Below the pieces are notes generated by a model. That model did no database searches and was not told where the DNA came from. It saw nothing but the letters and a program-made list of their open reading frames with translations. Shown one piece after another: positions 11,101-20,347 of a stretch of 64,000 bases of DNA. A program made the position numbers and the translations under genes. Location of the stretch: positions 1 to 64,000 of the forward strand of contig SJCO01000016.1 in NCBI GenBank assembly GCA_005217565.1. Direction: 5' to 3'. This stretch comes from Puteibacter caeruleilacunae. GTDB taxonomy: Bacteria; Bacteroidota; Bacteroidia; Bacteroidales; Prolixibacteraceae. The first letter of the stretch is position 1. Each line of letters starts with the position of its first letter.

Positions 11101-11779
11101 AAGTAATCCTAAAGAAACCATTGTTACGAGTGCCAATCCACAGATTATCCTTCTGATCAAAATAAAGGGTAGTAATATAATAGTCACTTAGATCATTCAG
11201 AATATCATAACCATTATCGAATGTAGGGTGATCAATAATATTTTTTAAAGACCACACTCGCTGAGACTTTTTCTCATAAAATTCTATGCCTTCAGAAAAA
11301 GATGAATACCAAATAGTGTTATTGGGTCCTAAGGTAATGTTCCGATACTTCTCGCTGGCTGGGGAACTAAAAACTTCAGCGTATTCTTTTTTATCAATCG
11401 ACTCAACACCCTCTGCGTTTTCATACGTAGTAGAAAATTCAAGACGCTGAAGATCAAACCTTATTCCTTGCTGATGAGCATTCAGGGCAATCAAAGTTGC
11501 CTGTTTTCCAGCAACTAAAGATTTTACAGCAAATGATTCTCCCTCAATTTCGGGAATATCAAATTTTACAAACTCCTTTCCATCAAAACGCATTAAATGT
11601 TCGTCTGAAGCTATCCAAATAAAACCAGCTCCATCCATTACCATTGCATGAATGCCACCTCCGGGATATCCATTAGTCTTATCCCAATGATGCAAAACCA
11701 TTTCACGCTTCAAAGCGAATACTGGACTACTTAATACTAAGACAAATAGTATGAATAGAAAACGGACCATTGATATCAT
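8156..11779 (-). CDS. Hybrid two-component system sensor/regulator (HTCS) 2
   Basis: Second full-length HTCS, 1207 residues. Order: signal peptide (about 1-23, ending PVFA), propeller blades such as FIWIASDEHLMRFDG and DLWIGTRNNG, a Y_Y_Y domain near 600-670, a membrane helix near 674-696, HisKA with FFMNISHEIRSPLTL (His728), ATPase with DQGVGIP and GAGIGLALSKE, receiver with IVDDQKDI and DIIMPVMDG (Asp1008), and a C-terminal AraC helix-turn-helix. The kinase and receiver residues are intact. It stands alone, bounded by two almost identical terminators, so its regulon is not visible by operon context. An alternative start four codons inside is possible. Confidence 0.95.
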   Translation of the reverse strand: MISMVRFLFILFVLVLSSPVFALKREMVLHHWDKTNGYPGGGIHAMVMDGAGFIWIASDEHLMRFDGKEFVKFDIPEIEGESFAVKSLVAGKQATLIALNAHQQGIRFDLQRLEFSTTYENAEGVESIDKKEYAEVFSSPASEKYRNITLGPNNTIWYSSFSEGIEFYEKKSQRVWSLKNIIDHPTFDNGYDILNDLSDYYITTLYFDQKDNLWIGTRNNGFFRITFKSSVFQFYKFDYNEKEGLTHRNISYPLVTQRGDVWISTFGGGVNIWRLGDLEKGKARFVSFDDSAQKDNPLSDGKIFPIHEDNNENIWFGAAGEGLFYIARQERQNQSFLAVKIDIGLDGEISTLYEDKHGRIWVGTSNGLARFTPEDNTWDHAFNELSDPDVFEENSFSVITSTGDSVVWLSTWEHGFYRWDLQKNDIKNYGTGPDTLRNHVLYCSTSINKDVWFGTSNGLLYYNSDKDLFTKVDLGGEYENITIEAIQCDASEVLWLGTSIGLLSYDTKRKEMEKHKLQGGVMSNSFTRGTSKDRAGYLYFGTRNGFCRFFPEEVQSKDHANQVMLVGCEVDGYRILDEESKLYYSANLGTNQYSQMSFDHTLKTIGFQYRCLNYDVSQPVEYEFRLLGNNSGWSTTLDDRKTWTKLSPGDYVFEVRQKGTSDAIAYPFVILTPWWQQLWGILVIIGCILLGIIGVSFFVIRRLKRRHELYQSKRFEDVRYRFFMNISHEIRSPLTLIKGGVDRVVNEVNDNESVQKELRRVLHNTDRLSRMVNNILDLKKMESTEIEVVEENFCFNDFLTSIVDAFSLREFKDVFVVELPDESIWINTDRELVETILYNLLTNAVKYSSPDDKITLTLDVSDTEYVVVRIKDQGVGIPQDEVNRIFERFEKGKNQPYSGAGIGLALSKEYAMLLGGDITVASKEGVGSVFSLLLPKTAVQNKEYRQESNVDESTSANKPLLIIVDDQKDIRSFVKETFIQQYRILTASDGQQAMALIKLHQPDLIISDIIMPVMDGLELCNSVRNSFDTCHIPVVLLTARADEEMMLKAISSQADTYITKPFSEDILRSKVGQLLQQRRMLQQRFSQEPDEKVNSLIENSMDSEFINKVETAIKEHIGDMDFRVEKLALMVAMSSSTLYKKLKALTGLTPVEYIRLHRLKEAARLLKQTSSSVGEITEQCGFGSSKTFSRVFKEQFGISPLQYRKKE

Positions 11780-11822
11780 TTCATTAGTTTATCAGCACAA
11801 TACAGCACAGCCAAAATACAAC

Positions 11823-11856
11823 AAAAAAAGGGATGAGCCACCACTCATCCCTTTTA
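11823..11856. terminator. Terminator of the DHOD-like gene, duplicate of 8107-8140
   Basis: Same GGGATGAG-CCACCA-CTCATCCC hairpin with flanking A and T runs as after HTCS2. It lies downstream of the leftward gene at 11912 and upstream of HTCS2. Confidence 0.85.
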
Positions 11857-11911
11857 ACATTTATAATACTCCGCTTCAGGTCACCCCCACTAACACACTA
11901 CCACCAATTAA

Positions 11912-12904
11912 CTAATAAACAAAAGCTCTAAAATTTCTATAAAATTGCACTCGCTCATATTCAGCAGGATCTTTATTTTCATCCACTGCGAGCTTACCCT
12001 TAAAGTCATCAATATGTTTAAAGTCGTGGCGTTTCATCCAATTTTCCAACTCCTCAATCATCTCTTCGATATATTGGATACCATTTTTGTATAATGTGGA
12101 AACTACATGTGCAGAAGATGCACCTGCCAATAGCACTTTTATTAATCCATTGCCATCGTGCACACCAGTAGTTGCAGCAATATCTTTCGTTATACGATTA
12201 GCCATCAGGGCTGTCCAACGTAACGGCAACGACAAGTCACCCGGAGAGCTCAATACATGACCACTTGTAAGCGTTAATTTATCAATATCGAAGTCAGGTG
12301 CATAAGCTTTATTAAACAACGTCAATCCCTGGATATCTTTATCAGCCAATTCTGCAATAAATTTAGCTAACTCAGAAGAGTAATTACTAATCTTTATTGA
12401 TAAAGGTAGACGCGTCTTCTCTCTCACATGATCAATAATATCGAAATACGTTTTTCTATAAGCTTCAGCCGTTAGATTCACGTCAGAAGGCAACAGAAAA
12501 ATATTCAATTCCAAAGCATCAGCACCGGCTTTCTCAATCTCCTCAGCCAGGTAAGTCCATTTTTGCGATGAAATACAATTTATACTGGCAATAATTGGAA
12601 TCTCAAGATCTGCTTTGCACTCTCTTATTAGTCTCAAGTATTTACGAATAGAATCTTCTTCAAGGTCAGCATTCAGAAAATCATAGTTCTCAGGAAAAAC
12701 AATCGAACGACCGTGCATTTCATGCATTTTCTCCTCCATTTCGAAGATAATCTCCTCTTCAAATAACGATTTCAACACAACAGCACCTGCTCCCGCATCC
12801 TGAATCGCTTTAATCTTTTCAAAATTATCAGTAAGACCAGAACTTCCTACTACTAATGGGTTAATTAGTTCAAGCCCCAAATAATTTGTGGTAAGTATAG
12901 ACAT
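11912..12904 (-). CDS. Dihydroorotate dehydrogenase-like flavoprotein
   Basis: FMN-binding TIM-barrel protein of 330 residues related to PyrD but of the 'DHOD-like' branch seen as an extra gene in Bacteroidota. Starts with LGLELINPLVVGSSGLTDN, the FMN-binding entrance of the family. ASINCISSQKW corresponds to the segment holding the substrate and active-site residues, ELNIF and LSIKIS continue the barrel, and AGASSAHVVSTLYKNG near the end is a phosphate-binding turn. The exact substrate is unknown, and I would not call it pyrD without pathway evidence. Monocistronic, followed by its own terminator. Confidence 0.8.
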   Translation of the reverse strand: MSILTTNYLGLELINPLVVGSSGLTDNFEKIKAIQDAGAGAVVLKSLFEEEIIFEMEEKMHEMHGRSIVFPENYDFLNADLEEDSIRKYLRLIRECKADLEIPIIASINCISSQKWTYLAEEIEKAGADALELNIFLLPSDVNLTAEAYRKTYFDIIDHVREKTRLPLSIKISNYSSELAKFIAELADKDIQGLTLFNKAYAPDFDIDKLTLTSGHVLSSPGDLSLPLRWTALMANRITKDIAATTGVHDGNGLIKVLLAGASSAHVVSTLYKNGIQYIEEMIEELENWMKRHDFKHIDDFKGKLAVDENKDPAEYERVQFYRNFRAFVY

Positions 12905-13192
12905 ATTTTTTGGGTTTTAAGATTTTTACACAATTTACAATATTCAACGTACAGATAAAAGTTAGGTTTACAATAATCCTCAGAAATTCCTGCTATTTGC
13001 GATAATATTTATATTTCATGACATTTTTTCAGTCTTTTCTCTCCCATACTGCCGTAATGTCCTAATCCAAAAACCATTGCGCGCCAATATGGCCACTACA
13101 GAAGTTTGGCAAAACAATTGATCTCATCTTTTCGGAAAACAGATAAGCATCAGTTGATCTGCATATCCAATAATCTATTAAATCATTAAAAG
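12905..13192. promoter_or_regulatory. Divergent promoter region, DHOD-like / clpB
   Basis: 288 bases between divergent genes. It must carry the clpB promoter; no CIRCE-like inverted repeat and no clear heat-shock box are seen. Nothing coding is visible. Confidence 0.4.
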
Positions 13193-15781
13193 ATGAACTT
13201 TAATAATTTTACAATAAAATCGCAGGAAGCCATACAACAGGCTTTTCAAATTGCTCAATCATATAATAACCCGGTTATTGAACCTGGTCATATCTTAAAG
13301 GGAATATTTCAGAAAGCAGAAAATGTAACTGGCTATCTACTGAAAAAGCTTGATGTGCAGCTTGAAGTGTTCACCCAGGCCTTAGACAAGATTGTAGAGT
13401 CGTATCCTAAGACTTCAGGAGGAGAAGTATATTTATCATCGGAAAGCAACAAGGTACTACAGAAGTCTATTTCATTGGCCTCAGAAATGAACGACCAGTT
13501 TGTATCAGTGGAGCATGTTCTATTGGCGCTATTAAATAGTAGCGATGCTGCCGGGAAGCTTATGAAGGATAATGGCATTTCGAAGAAGGCATTAAAAGAA
13601 GCAGTACTTGATCTACGCAAAGGAGCCAAAGTTGAAAGTCAAACTGCCGAAGATACCTTCAACTCATTAAATCGCTTTGCCATCAACCTAAATGAGCAAG
13701 CCCGATCAGGGAAACTAGATCCGGTTATTGGTCGCGATGATGAAATCAGACGTATCCTTCAGATATTATCACGCCGTACAAAAAATAATCCAGTATTGAT
13801 TGGTGAGCCAGGAACAGGGAAGACGGCCATTGCTGAAGGCTTAGCACATCGTGTAATCCGAGGTGATGTTCCCGAGAACCTTAAATCGAAACAGATCTTT
13901 TCACTTGACATGGGAGCATTGGTAGCTGGTGCAAAATATAAAGGAGAGTTTGAAGAGCGCCTGAAAGCCGTGGTAAATGAGGTAATTCAATCTGATGGTG
14001 AAGTCATTCTGTTTATCGATGAAATCCATACACTTGTAGGTGCAGGGAAAGGCGAAGGTGCAATGGATGCAGCCAATATTCTTAAACCAGCCCTTGCAAG
14101 GGGAGATTTAAGGGCAATAGGTGCAACCACACTAGATGAATACCAGAAGTATTTCGAAAAAGATAAAGCATTAGAGCGCCGTTTTCAGGTGGTGATGGTT
14201 GAAGAGCCAAACCGATTCAGTGCTATATCCATTCTTAGAGGCTTGAAAGAACGCTATGAAAACCACCATAAGGTACGTATTAAGGATGATGCAATTATTG
14301 CTGCGGTTGAACTATCGCAACGCTATATTAGTGATCGTTTCCTTCCGGATAAAGCCATCGACTTGATGGATGAGGCTGCATCTAAGTTACGTTTAGAAAT
14401 GGATTCGGTACCTGAGGAACTTGATGAAATTGAACGCAAGATTAAGCAGCTTGAAATTGAACGAGAAGCAATCAAGCGAGAAAAAGATACCATAAAGCTT
14501 GAGCACCTAAACAAAGAGATTGCCAACTACATTGAAGAGCGATCGAAGTTACGTGCTCGCTGGGAATCGGAAAAAGCGGTAATTGATGGTATTCAGCAGA
14601 ACAAAGCGCTATTAGAGGAGCTTAAGTTTGAGGCTGATGAAGCAGAGCGGACTGGTGATTACGGTAGAGTAGCAGAAATCCGCTACGGTAAGATCAAAGA
14701 AGCTGAAGAAAATATTGTTCGCTTTAAGCAAGAGCTTCAGGAGATGCAAGGTAATGATGCAATGATTAAGGAAGAGGTAGACTCAGAAGACATTGCTGAT
14801 GTAGTTGCACGTTGGACTGGTATACCTGTATCGCGCATGTTGCAGAGTGAAAGAGAGAAGTTACTGAAACTGGAAGATGAGTTACACAAACGAGTAATCG
14901 GACAGTCGGAAGCCATCACTGCAGTAGCCGATGCCGTACGCCGCAGTCGCGCTGGCTTACAAGATGAGAAACGCCCGATTGGTTCATTTATTTTCCTTGG
15001 AACCACAGGAGTAGGAAAAACAGAACTTGGGAAGGCACTGGCAGAGTTCCTTTTCGATGATGAAAATATGCTTACACGCATCGACATGTCAGAGTATCAG
15101 GAAAAATTCTCGGTAACGCGACTAATAGGTTCGCCTCCAGGATATGTAGGTTATGATGAAGGTGGGCAGCTTACTGAAGCCATCCGACGCAAGCCTTATT
15201 CGGTAGTATTATTCGATGAGATTGAGAAGGCGCATCCTGATGTATTTAATGTACTGTTGCAGGTATTAGACGATGGACGATTGACCGATAATAAAGGGCG
15301 TGTTGTTGATTTCAAGAATACGATTATCATTATGACCTCTAATGCTGGATCGGATATCATCCAACGAAACTTTGAGCATCTAACTGATGAAAATCGTGGA
15401 AAGGTAATCTGGGAAACTCAAGAGGAATTATTTAGGTTATTACGGAAGACCATACGTCCTGAATTCCTTAATAGGATAGATGATACCATTATGTTCCTAC
15501 CGCTGACAAATAATGAGATCAAAGAGATTACTCGCTTGCAGATCAACCTGGCAATGCAACGTTTATCGAAACAAGATATACAGCTGACCATTACAGATGC
15601 AGCTTTAGACTGGATAGCACAAATAGGATTTGATCCTCAATATGGAGCACGTCCTGTAAAACGATTGATTCAGAAGTATATCTTAAATGAACTATCGAAA
15701 TCGATACTGGCACAAAAGATTAACACGAATAAACCCATAGCGATTGAACTGATTGATGATCGACTTGTTTTTAACAATTAA
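13193..15781 (+). CDS. clpB: ClpB protein disaggregase
   Basis: Hexameric AAA+ ATPase that threads proteins out of aggregates with DnaK help. Length of 862 residues is standard. N-terminal Clp-N repeats (1-145, beginning [17 protein letters not shown]), first AAA domain with GEPGTGKTA (Walker A, about 204-211) and [13 protein letters not shown], the ClpB-specific coiled-coil middle domain (about 400-530), second AAA domain with GTTGVGKTE (about 603-610) and [13 protein letters not shown], and the C-terminal oligomerisation domain. There is no ClpP-binding loop, as expected for ClpB. Single gene with a strong terminator. Confidence 0.97.
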   Translation: MNFNNFTIKSQEAIQQAFQIAQSYNNPVIEPGHILKGIFQKAENVTGYLLKKLDVQLEVFTQALDKIVESYPKTSGGEVYLSSESNKVLQKSISLASEMNDQFVSVEHVLLALLNSSDAAGKLMKDNGISKKALKEAVLDLRKGAKVESQTAEDTFNSLNRFAINLNEQARSGKLDPVIGRDDEIRRILQILSRRTKNNPVLIGEPGTGKTAIAEGLAHRVIRGDVPENLKSKQIFSLDMGALVAGAKYKGEFEERLKAVVNEVIQSDGEVILFIDEIHTLVGAGKGEGAMDAANILKPALARGDLRAIGATTLDEYQKYFEKDKALERRFQVVMVEEPNRFSAISILRGLKERYENHHKVRIKDDAIIAAVELSQRYISDRFLPDKAIDLMDEAASKLRLEMDSVPEELDEIERKIKQLEIEREAIKREKDTIKLEHLNKEIANYIEERSKLRARWESEKAVIDGIQQNKALLEELKFEADEAERTGDYGRVAEIRYGKIKEAEENIVRFKQELQEMQGNDAMIKEEVDSEDIADVVARWTGIPVSRMLQSEREKLLKLEDELHKRVIGQSEAITAVADAVRRSRAGLQDEKRPIGSFIFLGTTGVGKTELGKALAEFLFDDENMLTRIDMSEYQEKFSVTRLIGSPPGYVGYDEGGQLTEAIRRKPYSVVLFDEIEKAHPDVFNVLLQVLDDGRLTDNKGRVVDFKNTIIIMTSNAGSDIIQRNFEHLTDENRGKVIWETQEELFRLLRKTIRPEFLNRIDDTIMFLPLTNNEIKEITRLQINLAMQRLSKQDIQLTITDAALDWIAQIGFDPQYGARPVKRLIQKYILNELSKSILAQKINTNKPIAIELIDDRLVFNN

Positions 15782-15810
15782 AAAGAGGAGCCTTCGAGCT
15801 CCTCTTTTTT
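15781..15810 (+). terminator. clpB terminator
   Basis: Stem AAGAGGAGC / GCTCCTCTT with a TTTTTT tail, overlapping the clpB stop codon. Confidence 0.9.
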
Positions 15811-15861
15811 CTTATCACTTAATTCAATAGTGCTTAACTATCAATTCGAGATTTACTACAA

Positions 15862-16167
15862 TTAACTTTGCTGTACTGCAATCTTTTTCTCGGTATACCT
15901 ATACTTGGCATACAACAGATAGAATGCCATTAATAAGTTCCCAAAATAATTCACATATAACGGTACATGATATTGGTTAGCCATCACATCGTTATAGGCA
16001 ATATACATTAAGGTGAACACCTCACCTAACAACCACATCCAGATGAACATTAAGCTAAGATCATCGGTCTTCTTTGTCCGCCATGTTTTTATTACCTGCG
16101 GTAATCCACATATCGCAAACAGGATGCTACCAATCCATCCAAAAGTTTCAAATGTCATCGTCCCCAC
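15862..16167 (-). CDS. SemiSWEET-type PQ-loop transporter
   Basis: 101-residue, three-helix membrane protein. The family forms dimers that pass sugars or other small solutes by facilitated diffusion. The first helix holds the diagnostic CGLPQVIKTWRTKKTDDLS (PQ loop), followed by helices around FIWMWLLGEVFTLMYIAY and YVNYFGNLLMAFYLLYAKY. Length matches single SemiSWEET repeats. It follows the HPt gene by 28 bases and may share its transcript. The solute is not predictable. Confidence 0.85.
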   Translation of the reverse strand: MGTMTFETFGWIGSILFAICGLPQVIKTWRTKKTDDLSLMFIWMWLLGEVFTLMYIAYNDVMANQYHVPLYVNYFGNLLMAFYLLYAKYRYTEKKIAVQQS

Positions 16168-16195
16168 AATTCGCTCTCCTCTTCAGTTGTTATCA

Positions 16196-16549
16196 CTACA
16201 AGTGACTTAGTTCTTCCTCTAATTCTTCGACCGCCTGATTACATGAATTGATAAAATCATCAACATAAGCAGGATAATCGTTAATGTTATCACCTTGCTC
16301 GGTCATCAATTGAAGTCTTTTCAGCTTTTTGCCCATATCTTCCATACCGACTACCAATACAGAGGACTTCGCCTTATGAGCTTCTTTACCTAATGCAATA
16401 TATTCCTCATTTGCAAGATGACGTCTTAAGTTAGTTGTAAACTCAGGAACCTGAGCTATAAATAATTCAAGCATCTCTTTTATCACTAGAGACTCATCTC
16501 CCGCAACCTCCCTCAAATAGGAGAGATCAGTTATTCTTTGTGTTGACAT
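16196..16549 (-). CDS. HPt (histidine phosphotransfer) protein
   Basis: Small four-helix phosphotransfer protein, about 117 residues from the chosen ATG (MSTQRITDLS). An upstream ATG would add 20 poorly composed residues. The phosphorylated His lies in LGKEAHKAKSSV, the classical A-H-x-x-K-x-x pattern. It would pass phosphate between hybrid kinases and receiver proteins in the cytoplasm. The window's two HTCS proteins carry their own receivers, so its partner is probably another hybrid kinase elsewhere. Confidence 0.85.
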   Translation of the reverse strand: MSTQRITDLSYLREVAGDESLVIKEMLELFIAQVPEFTTNLRRHLANEEYIALGKEAHKAKSSVLVVGMEDMGKKLKRLQLMTEQGDNINDYPAYVDDFINSCNQAVEELEEELSHL

Positions 16550-16758
16550 AGCAGTTGTTTCTTTAAGATTATTCTCGTGCTTTATTTCCAATAATATACA
16601 ACAGTACAACAGGACCTAAAACAGCCCCCTAAAATAGTTCTTTTTTGCTAAAACCCGTATACTAAAATACCCTTCGTAGCTTATATTACTGAAAAACACA
16701 ATTTAAGGTTCGGTATTTTTTATGTTTTTTAATATAGAATAAAGATTTTATTGTTGGA

Positions 16759-18819
16759 TTACTTAATTCTTTTGATGCTAATCGGTTTATTTTGTTCCCC
16801 TACCACGATGTTTGCACGCCATAAACCACCTCCTACTTCTTCAAATTGAATGTTATCGGATTTGGGCTCTCCACTACCAAGATAAATAGTAAATGGACCG
16901 CTTTCTTTCATAATAAATGACACGCCATCTTTTTTATATTCTATATCATGAATAGCTTCTGGAGATAAGTATTTATCCGTTCGTCCTATTATTCCCCAAC
17001 CGTCATTTACGGGTACCAATAAATACAACCGATCATTGAAGCCAGTAATGCCCACATTAAATTCTTCTTTCAATAAACGTCCTTTTTTGTTGTACCAATC
17101 ATAAACAAATATTCCCTCCTTTGGGATATCCCATTTCCCCTTGTAAGGTTGCAACATTATCGCTGCATTGGCATAATCTTCTTTTGTAATACTTCCTGTT
17201 AGTCTGGAATCATTTTCTCCAAAATTATACAGCACAATAGCCGCCGATTTATTGTTTAGCGGGGCAATAACACGGAATAGTTGATCCGAATTAAAACTCT
17301 TGAATAGATCATTAGGCAGAGGAGCAGCAGGTGCTAGCGGTCGCAATAACTCGCCATCATTATAACACAAGGGATTAATATTTTCCTTTAGAAACTCTGA
17401 TGGATCATCTGATAAGAATACAGGGCCACCAGAGATAGCTTTAGAAACGGCCATCATGCTACCAACAGGCTTATCATTTGAATGAAACATATCATGATCA
17501 CCCCATGCAGTTTGTCCTAACCAAGGAATTGAAGTATAGGAATGATACAAATGCGCTTTCGCTTTTGATAGGTTTCCAACTTTATAATCTTCACTGCAAC
17601 GTCCTACGACACTATTTCCGCAATAGAGCATATTGATTGTAGAATGCCAATTACAATTCATCATAGCCAATCCTTTTTCTTCAGCGGTTTTATGAAGCGT
17701 CTGAGTAAGGATTTGGGCAGCCTTAACGGGATTGTCTACTGAATTAATATTTGTTTTAGGCAAACCTCCTAATCCTGCATTATCCTCAACGCCCGCATAA
17801 AATGATAGTCCATCAGTTTGAAAGTCTATTTTAACAAAGTCAAAACCACTCTCTTTAGGTATAGATAAAAGGTAATCATAGAAGGCGTCAGCAGCCTTAC
17901 GATCTTCTGCCTTTGGCAACAGTTTTCCTCCTTTAGAAATCATCATCTCATCCGAAAGATCTCCGAGTTTACCCGGAGCTTTAACACCGTGATTATTCCC
18001 AAGAAACGCATACCACAGTCCCATCCACTTTATCTTCGACTCCTTCTTCAAAGAGGTAATTGCCGACAAGCCATTGGGAAACGTTTTGGCAGGTTGTAGA
18101 CTTTGACGATTAAAGAAACCATCATCGATTAGAAAATAACGCACAGGTACGCCTGATTTTTCGATATTCCTAACCGCTGCAGTCATATTGTCTTGATTGA
18201 TATTTACTGCATATTGTTCCCACGAGCACCATCCAAGATATTTAAACATCTCAGGATATACTTTATCCTCTCTTAATTTCGTAACAAATGGAAGTTTTCT
18301 GGAAGATGACACCTCATCCCAAACATTGTAACAAGCTTCATAAGGATTGGCTCCATACGCCCAACCTACAACCGGAACGTCTCCTTTGACATCTCCCTTA
18401 CCATGGTGCCCTAACTTTAATACGATATTTGATTCTGTGGTATCAAACCAACTATATCCATACTCTGAAGCTAAAGGAAAAATAGAAAGGTACTTATTAT
18501 CGGAAATCTTCAATAAAAGAAACATTCCCCCCTCCTTCAATTCTGATAATTCTTCCTTATTGAAAACATTACCATACACTCTATTGGCACCTGTAGGCCA
18601 CCAGGAACACGAGTAATATATCCCTTTCTCATAATTGGGAAGAACAAGATTAGCAGTCATAAAAGTGCCATGTTCATCGGGAGTCCCAACAAAATCATCA
18701 TTAAAGATAATTCCTTTCTTCTTCAGGGTTATAAAATCAATTACCTCTTTCTTATTCTGAGCAAAAGAAAGATGAGTAGCAATAAAAAAAGCTAGTGTTA
18801 GAATTGTTCGTAAAGTCAT
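16759..18819 (-). CDS. SIP1/raffinose-synthase-related alpha-galactosidase-like glycosidase (GH36)
   Basis: Secreted or periplasmic glycoside hydrolase, 686 residues, signal peptide 1-20 (ending LSFA). A beta-rich N-terminal domain precedes a TIM barrel with YLGWCSWEQYA, VRYFLIDDGFF and DFVKIDFQTDG, where Asp332 is the expected nucleophile. NCNWHSTINML and GRCSEDYKVG follow, with Asp411 as probable acid/base. This pattern is that of the SIP1/raffinose synthase branch (Pfam Raffinose_syn). Likely substrate: alpha-galactosides of plant or algal origin. It stands alone, and its regulator may be one of the HTCS genes nearby. Confidence 0.85.
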   Translation of the reverse strand: MTLRTILTLAFFIATHLSFAQNKKEVIDFITLKKKGIIFNDDFVGTPDEHGTFMTANLVLPNYEKGIYYSCSWWPTGANRVYGNVFNKEELSELKEGGMFLLLKISDNKYLSIFPLASEYGYSWFDTTESNIVLKLGHHGKGDVKGDVPVVGWAYGANPYEACYNVWDEVSSSRKLPFVTKLREDKVYPEMFKYLGWCSWEQYAVNINQDNMTAAVRNIEKSGVPVRYFLIDDGFFNRQSLQPAKTFPNGLSAITSLKKESKIKWMGLWYAFLGNNHGVKAPGKLGDLSDEMMISKGGKLLPKAEDRKAADAFYDYLLSIPKESGFDFVKIDFQTDGLSFYAGVEDNAGLGGLPKTNINSVDNPVKAAQILTQTLHKTAEEKGLAMMNCNWHSTINMLYCGNSVVGRCSEDYKVGNLSKAKAHLYHSYTSIPWLGQTAWGDHDMFHSNDKPVGSMMAVSKAISGGPVFLSDDPSEFLKENINPLCYNDGELLRPLAPAAPLPNDLFKSFNSDQLFRVIAPLNNKSAAIVLYNFGENDSRLTGSITKEDYANAAIMLQPYKGKWDIPKEGIFVYDWYNKKGRLLKEEFNVGITGFNDRLYLLVPVNDGWGIIGRTDKYLSPEAIHDIEYKKDGVSFIMKESGPFTIYLGSGEPKSDNIQFEEVGGGLWRANIVVGEQNKPISIKRIK

Positions 18820-19048
18820 TTCTTTAAGTTTATATTTAGATCCACGCCAAAACTACTCCATCAATGAAAATCAACCAATTACATGCGTTACCAATAAGTG
18901 GACAAATGTTCACACTGAAGTACTGATGAAAAAAAGTCAGTCCTAATAAGCAAAGAGACTTCAGTATTACCGCAACATTCATATCCAGGATTCAGTAGAC
19001 TAAAATATATAAGCGGAGATTCTGAAACACCTTTTAAATTACGGAAAA
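18820..19048. promoter_or_regulatory. Divergent region, glycosidase / aldo-keto reductase
   Basis: 229 bases separating two divergent genes. No clear -7 box or operator can be assigned with confidence, and no credible gene is present. Confidence 0.3.
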
Positions 19049-20221
19049 ATGCAATATAGAGAAGTGCCCAAAACAGGAGAACGACTGTCGGCATTGGGTT
19101 TGGGCTGTATGCGCTTCCCAACAATCGACCACGATCCCTCGTTAATCGACAAGGATAAGGCAAAAGCCCTTATTCAAGTCGCCATTGACAACGGAATTAA
19201 TTACCTCGACACAGCCTATCCTTATCACGGAACAGGTATTATGGAACCAGGACAAAGTGAACCTTTTCTTGCCGAGGTATTAACGCCCGAACAGCGAGAG
19301 CAAATCAATATCGCAACCAAGCTCCCCTCCTGGTTAATAAAGCAGGAAAATGACATGGATATGTACCTTAATCATCAGTTGGAGCGACTGCAAATGGAAT
19401 GTATCGATTATTATCTGTTACACACCCTAAACCGACAGCTTTGGACGAATCTTAAAGACGTGAATGTTACAGCGTTTCTTGATCGTGCAATGAAGAATAA
19501 TAAGATCAGAAATGCTGGATTCTCATTTCACGACAACAGTGTGGAGCTATTTAAAGAAATTATCGATGCATACGATTGGTCTTTCTGTCAGATCCAATAC
19601 AATTACCTTGATCAGAATTATCAGGCAGGCAAAGAAGGCTTAAATTATGCTGCAAGCAAAGGACTAGCCATTATCATTATGGAGCCCCTTAAAGGCGGCA
19701 GTCTGGCTGCAAACCTCCCATCTGAAGCAATGCATCTATTCAAAGAAGAAAACATGCAAAGAAGTCCGGCTGAATGGTCACTTCGCTGGCTATGGGATCA
19801 CCCTGAGATCACCACTGTACTTAGTGGCATGAATCACATGAGTCAACTTATGGAAAACATAAATACGGCACATTCCACACATCCCAATGGTTTAACTGAT
19901 CGTGAACATACAACCATCAGAAAAGTAAAACATATACTGCAGAATAAGGTGAAAGTAGGCTGTACAGGCTGTGGCTACTGCATGCCATGTCCGGTAGGTG
20001 TTGATATACCGTTGAACTTTAGTTACCTCAACACCTTTCACCGTTTTGATGATCGTACAACGCAACAAAATACAAAGATCATGTATTACGTCACCCTTTC
20101 TGATCAGGAGAAAGCCACCAACTGTAAAGAGTGTGGCAAATGTGAAGGACACTGTCCACAGCATATTCCAATTAGAGAAAAGCTAAAAACAGTAACACAA
20201 AGTCTATCAATGATACTTTAG
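19049..20221 (+). CDS. Aldo/keto reductase with C-terminal 4Fe-4S domain
   Basis: 390-residue fusion common in anaerobes. The first ~280 residues are an aldo/keto reductase barrel: ERLSALGLGCMRFP, DNGINYLDTAYPYHG with catalytic Asp/Tyr, and a 'GM-----ENI' NADPH-binding end. The last 100 residues have two cysteine clusters, GCTGCGYCMPCPVGVD and NCKECGKCEGHCPQHIP. The second is a ferredoxin-like site; the first carries a close-set Cys group. The likely role is an electron-transfer-coupled oxidoreductase, substrate unknown. Good terminator follows. Confidence 0.9.
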   Translation: MQYREVPKTGERLSALGLGCMRFPTIDHDPSLIDKDKAKALIQVAIDNGINYLDTAYPYHGTGIMEPGQSEPFLAEVLTPEQREQINIATKLPSWLIKQENDMDMYLNHQLERLQMECIDYYLLHTLNRQLWTNLKDVNVTAFLDRAMKNNKIRNAGFSFHDNSVELFKEIIDAYDWSFCQIQYNYLDQNYQAGKEGLNYAASKGLAIIIMEPLKGGSLAANLPSEAMHLFKEENMQRSPAEWSLRWLWDHPEITTVLSGMNHMSQLMENINTAHSTHPNGLTDREHTTIRKVKHILQNKVKVGCTGCGYCMPCPVGVDIPLNFSYLNTFHRFDDRTTQQNTKIMYYVTLSDQEKATNCKECGKCEGHCPQHIPIREKLKTVTQSLSMIL

Positions 20222-20230
20222 AAGATAACC

Positions 20231-20262
20231 GAAGGGAGCCAAAAAAAAGAGGCTCCCTTTTG
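20231..20262 (+). terminator. Terminator of the aldo/keto reductase
   Basis: Stem GAAGGGAGCC / GGCTCCCTTTT separated by an A-rich loop, T-rich on the right side. Confidence 0.85.
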
Positions 20263-20347
20263 GAAACCCCTCTTTGCGCTATTATTGTTTGTTTTAATTA
20301 GTTTGCTTAGATTAAACAGTTTATCGATTAACCGACACTGAATTTAA

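Noticed and set aside
14323-15087. Ser-rich minus-strand frames inside clpB
   Set aside because: Low-complexity shadows opposite the ClpB coiled-coil and second AAA domain.
18888-19163. Minus-strand open frame at the start of the aldo/keto reductase
   Set aside because: It overlaps the conserved N-terminus of the reductase in another frame and has no family-like features; a shadow.
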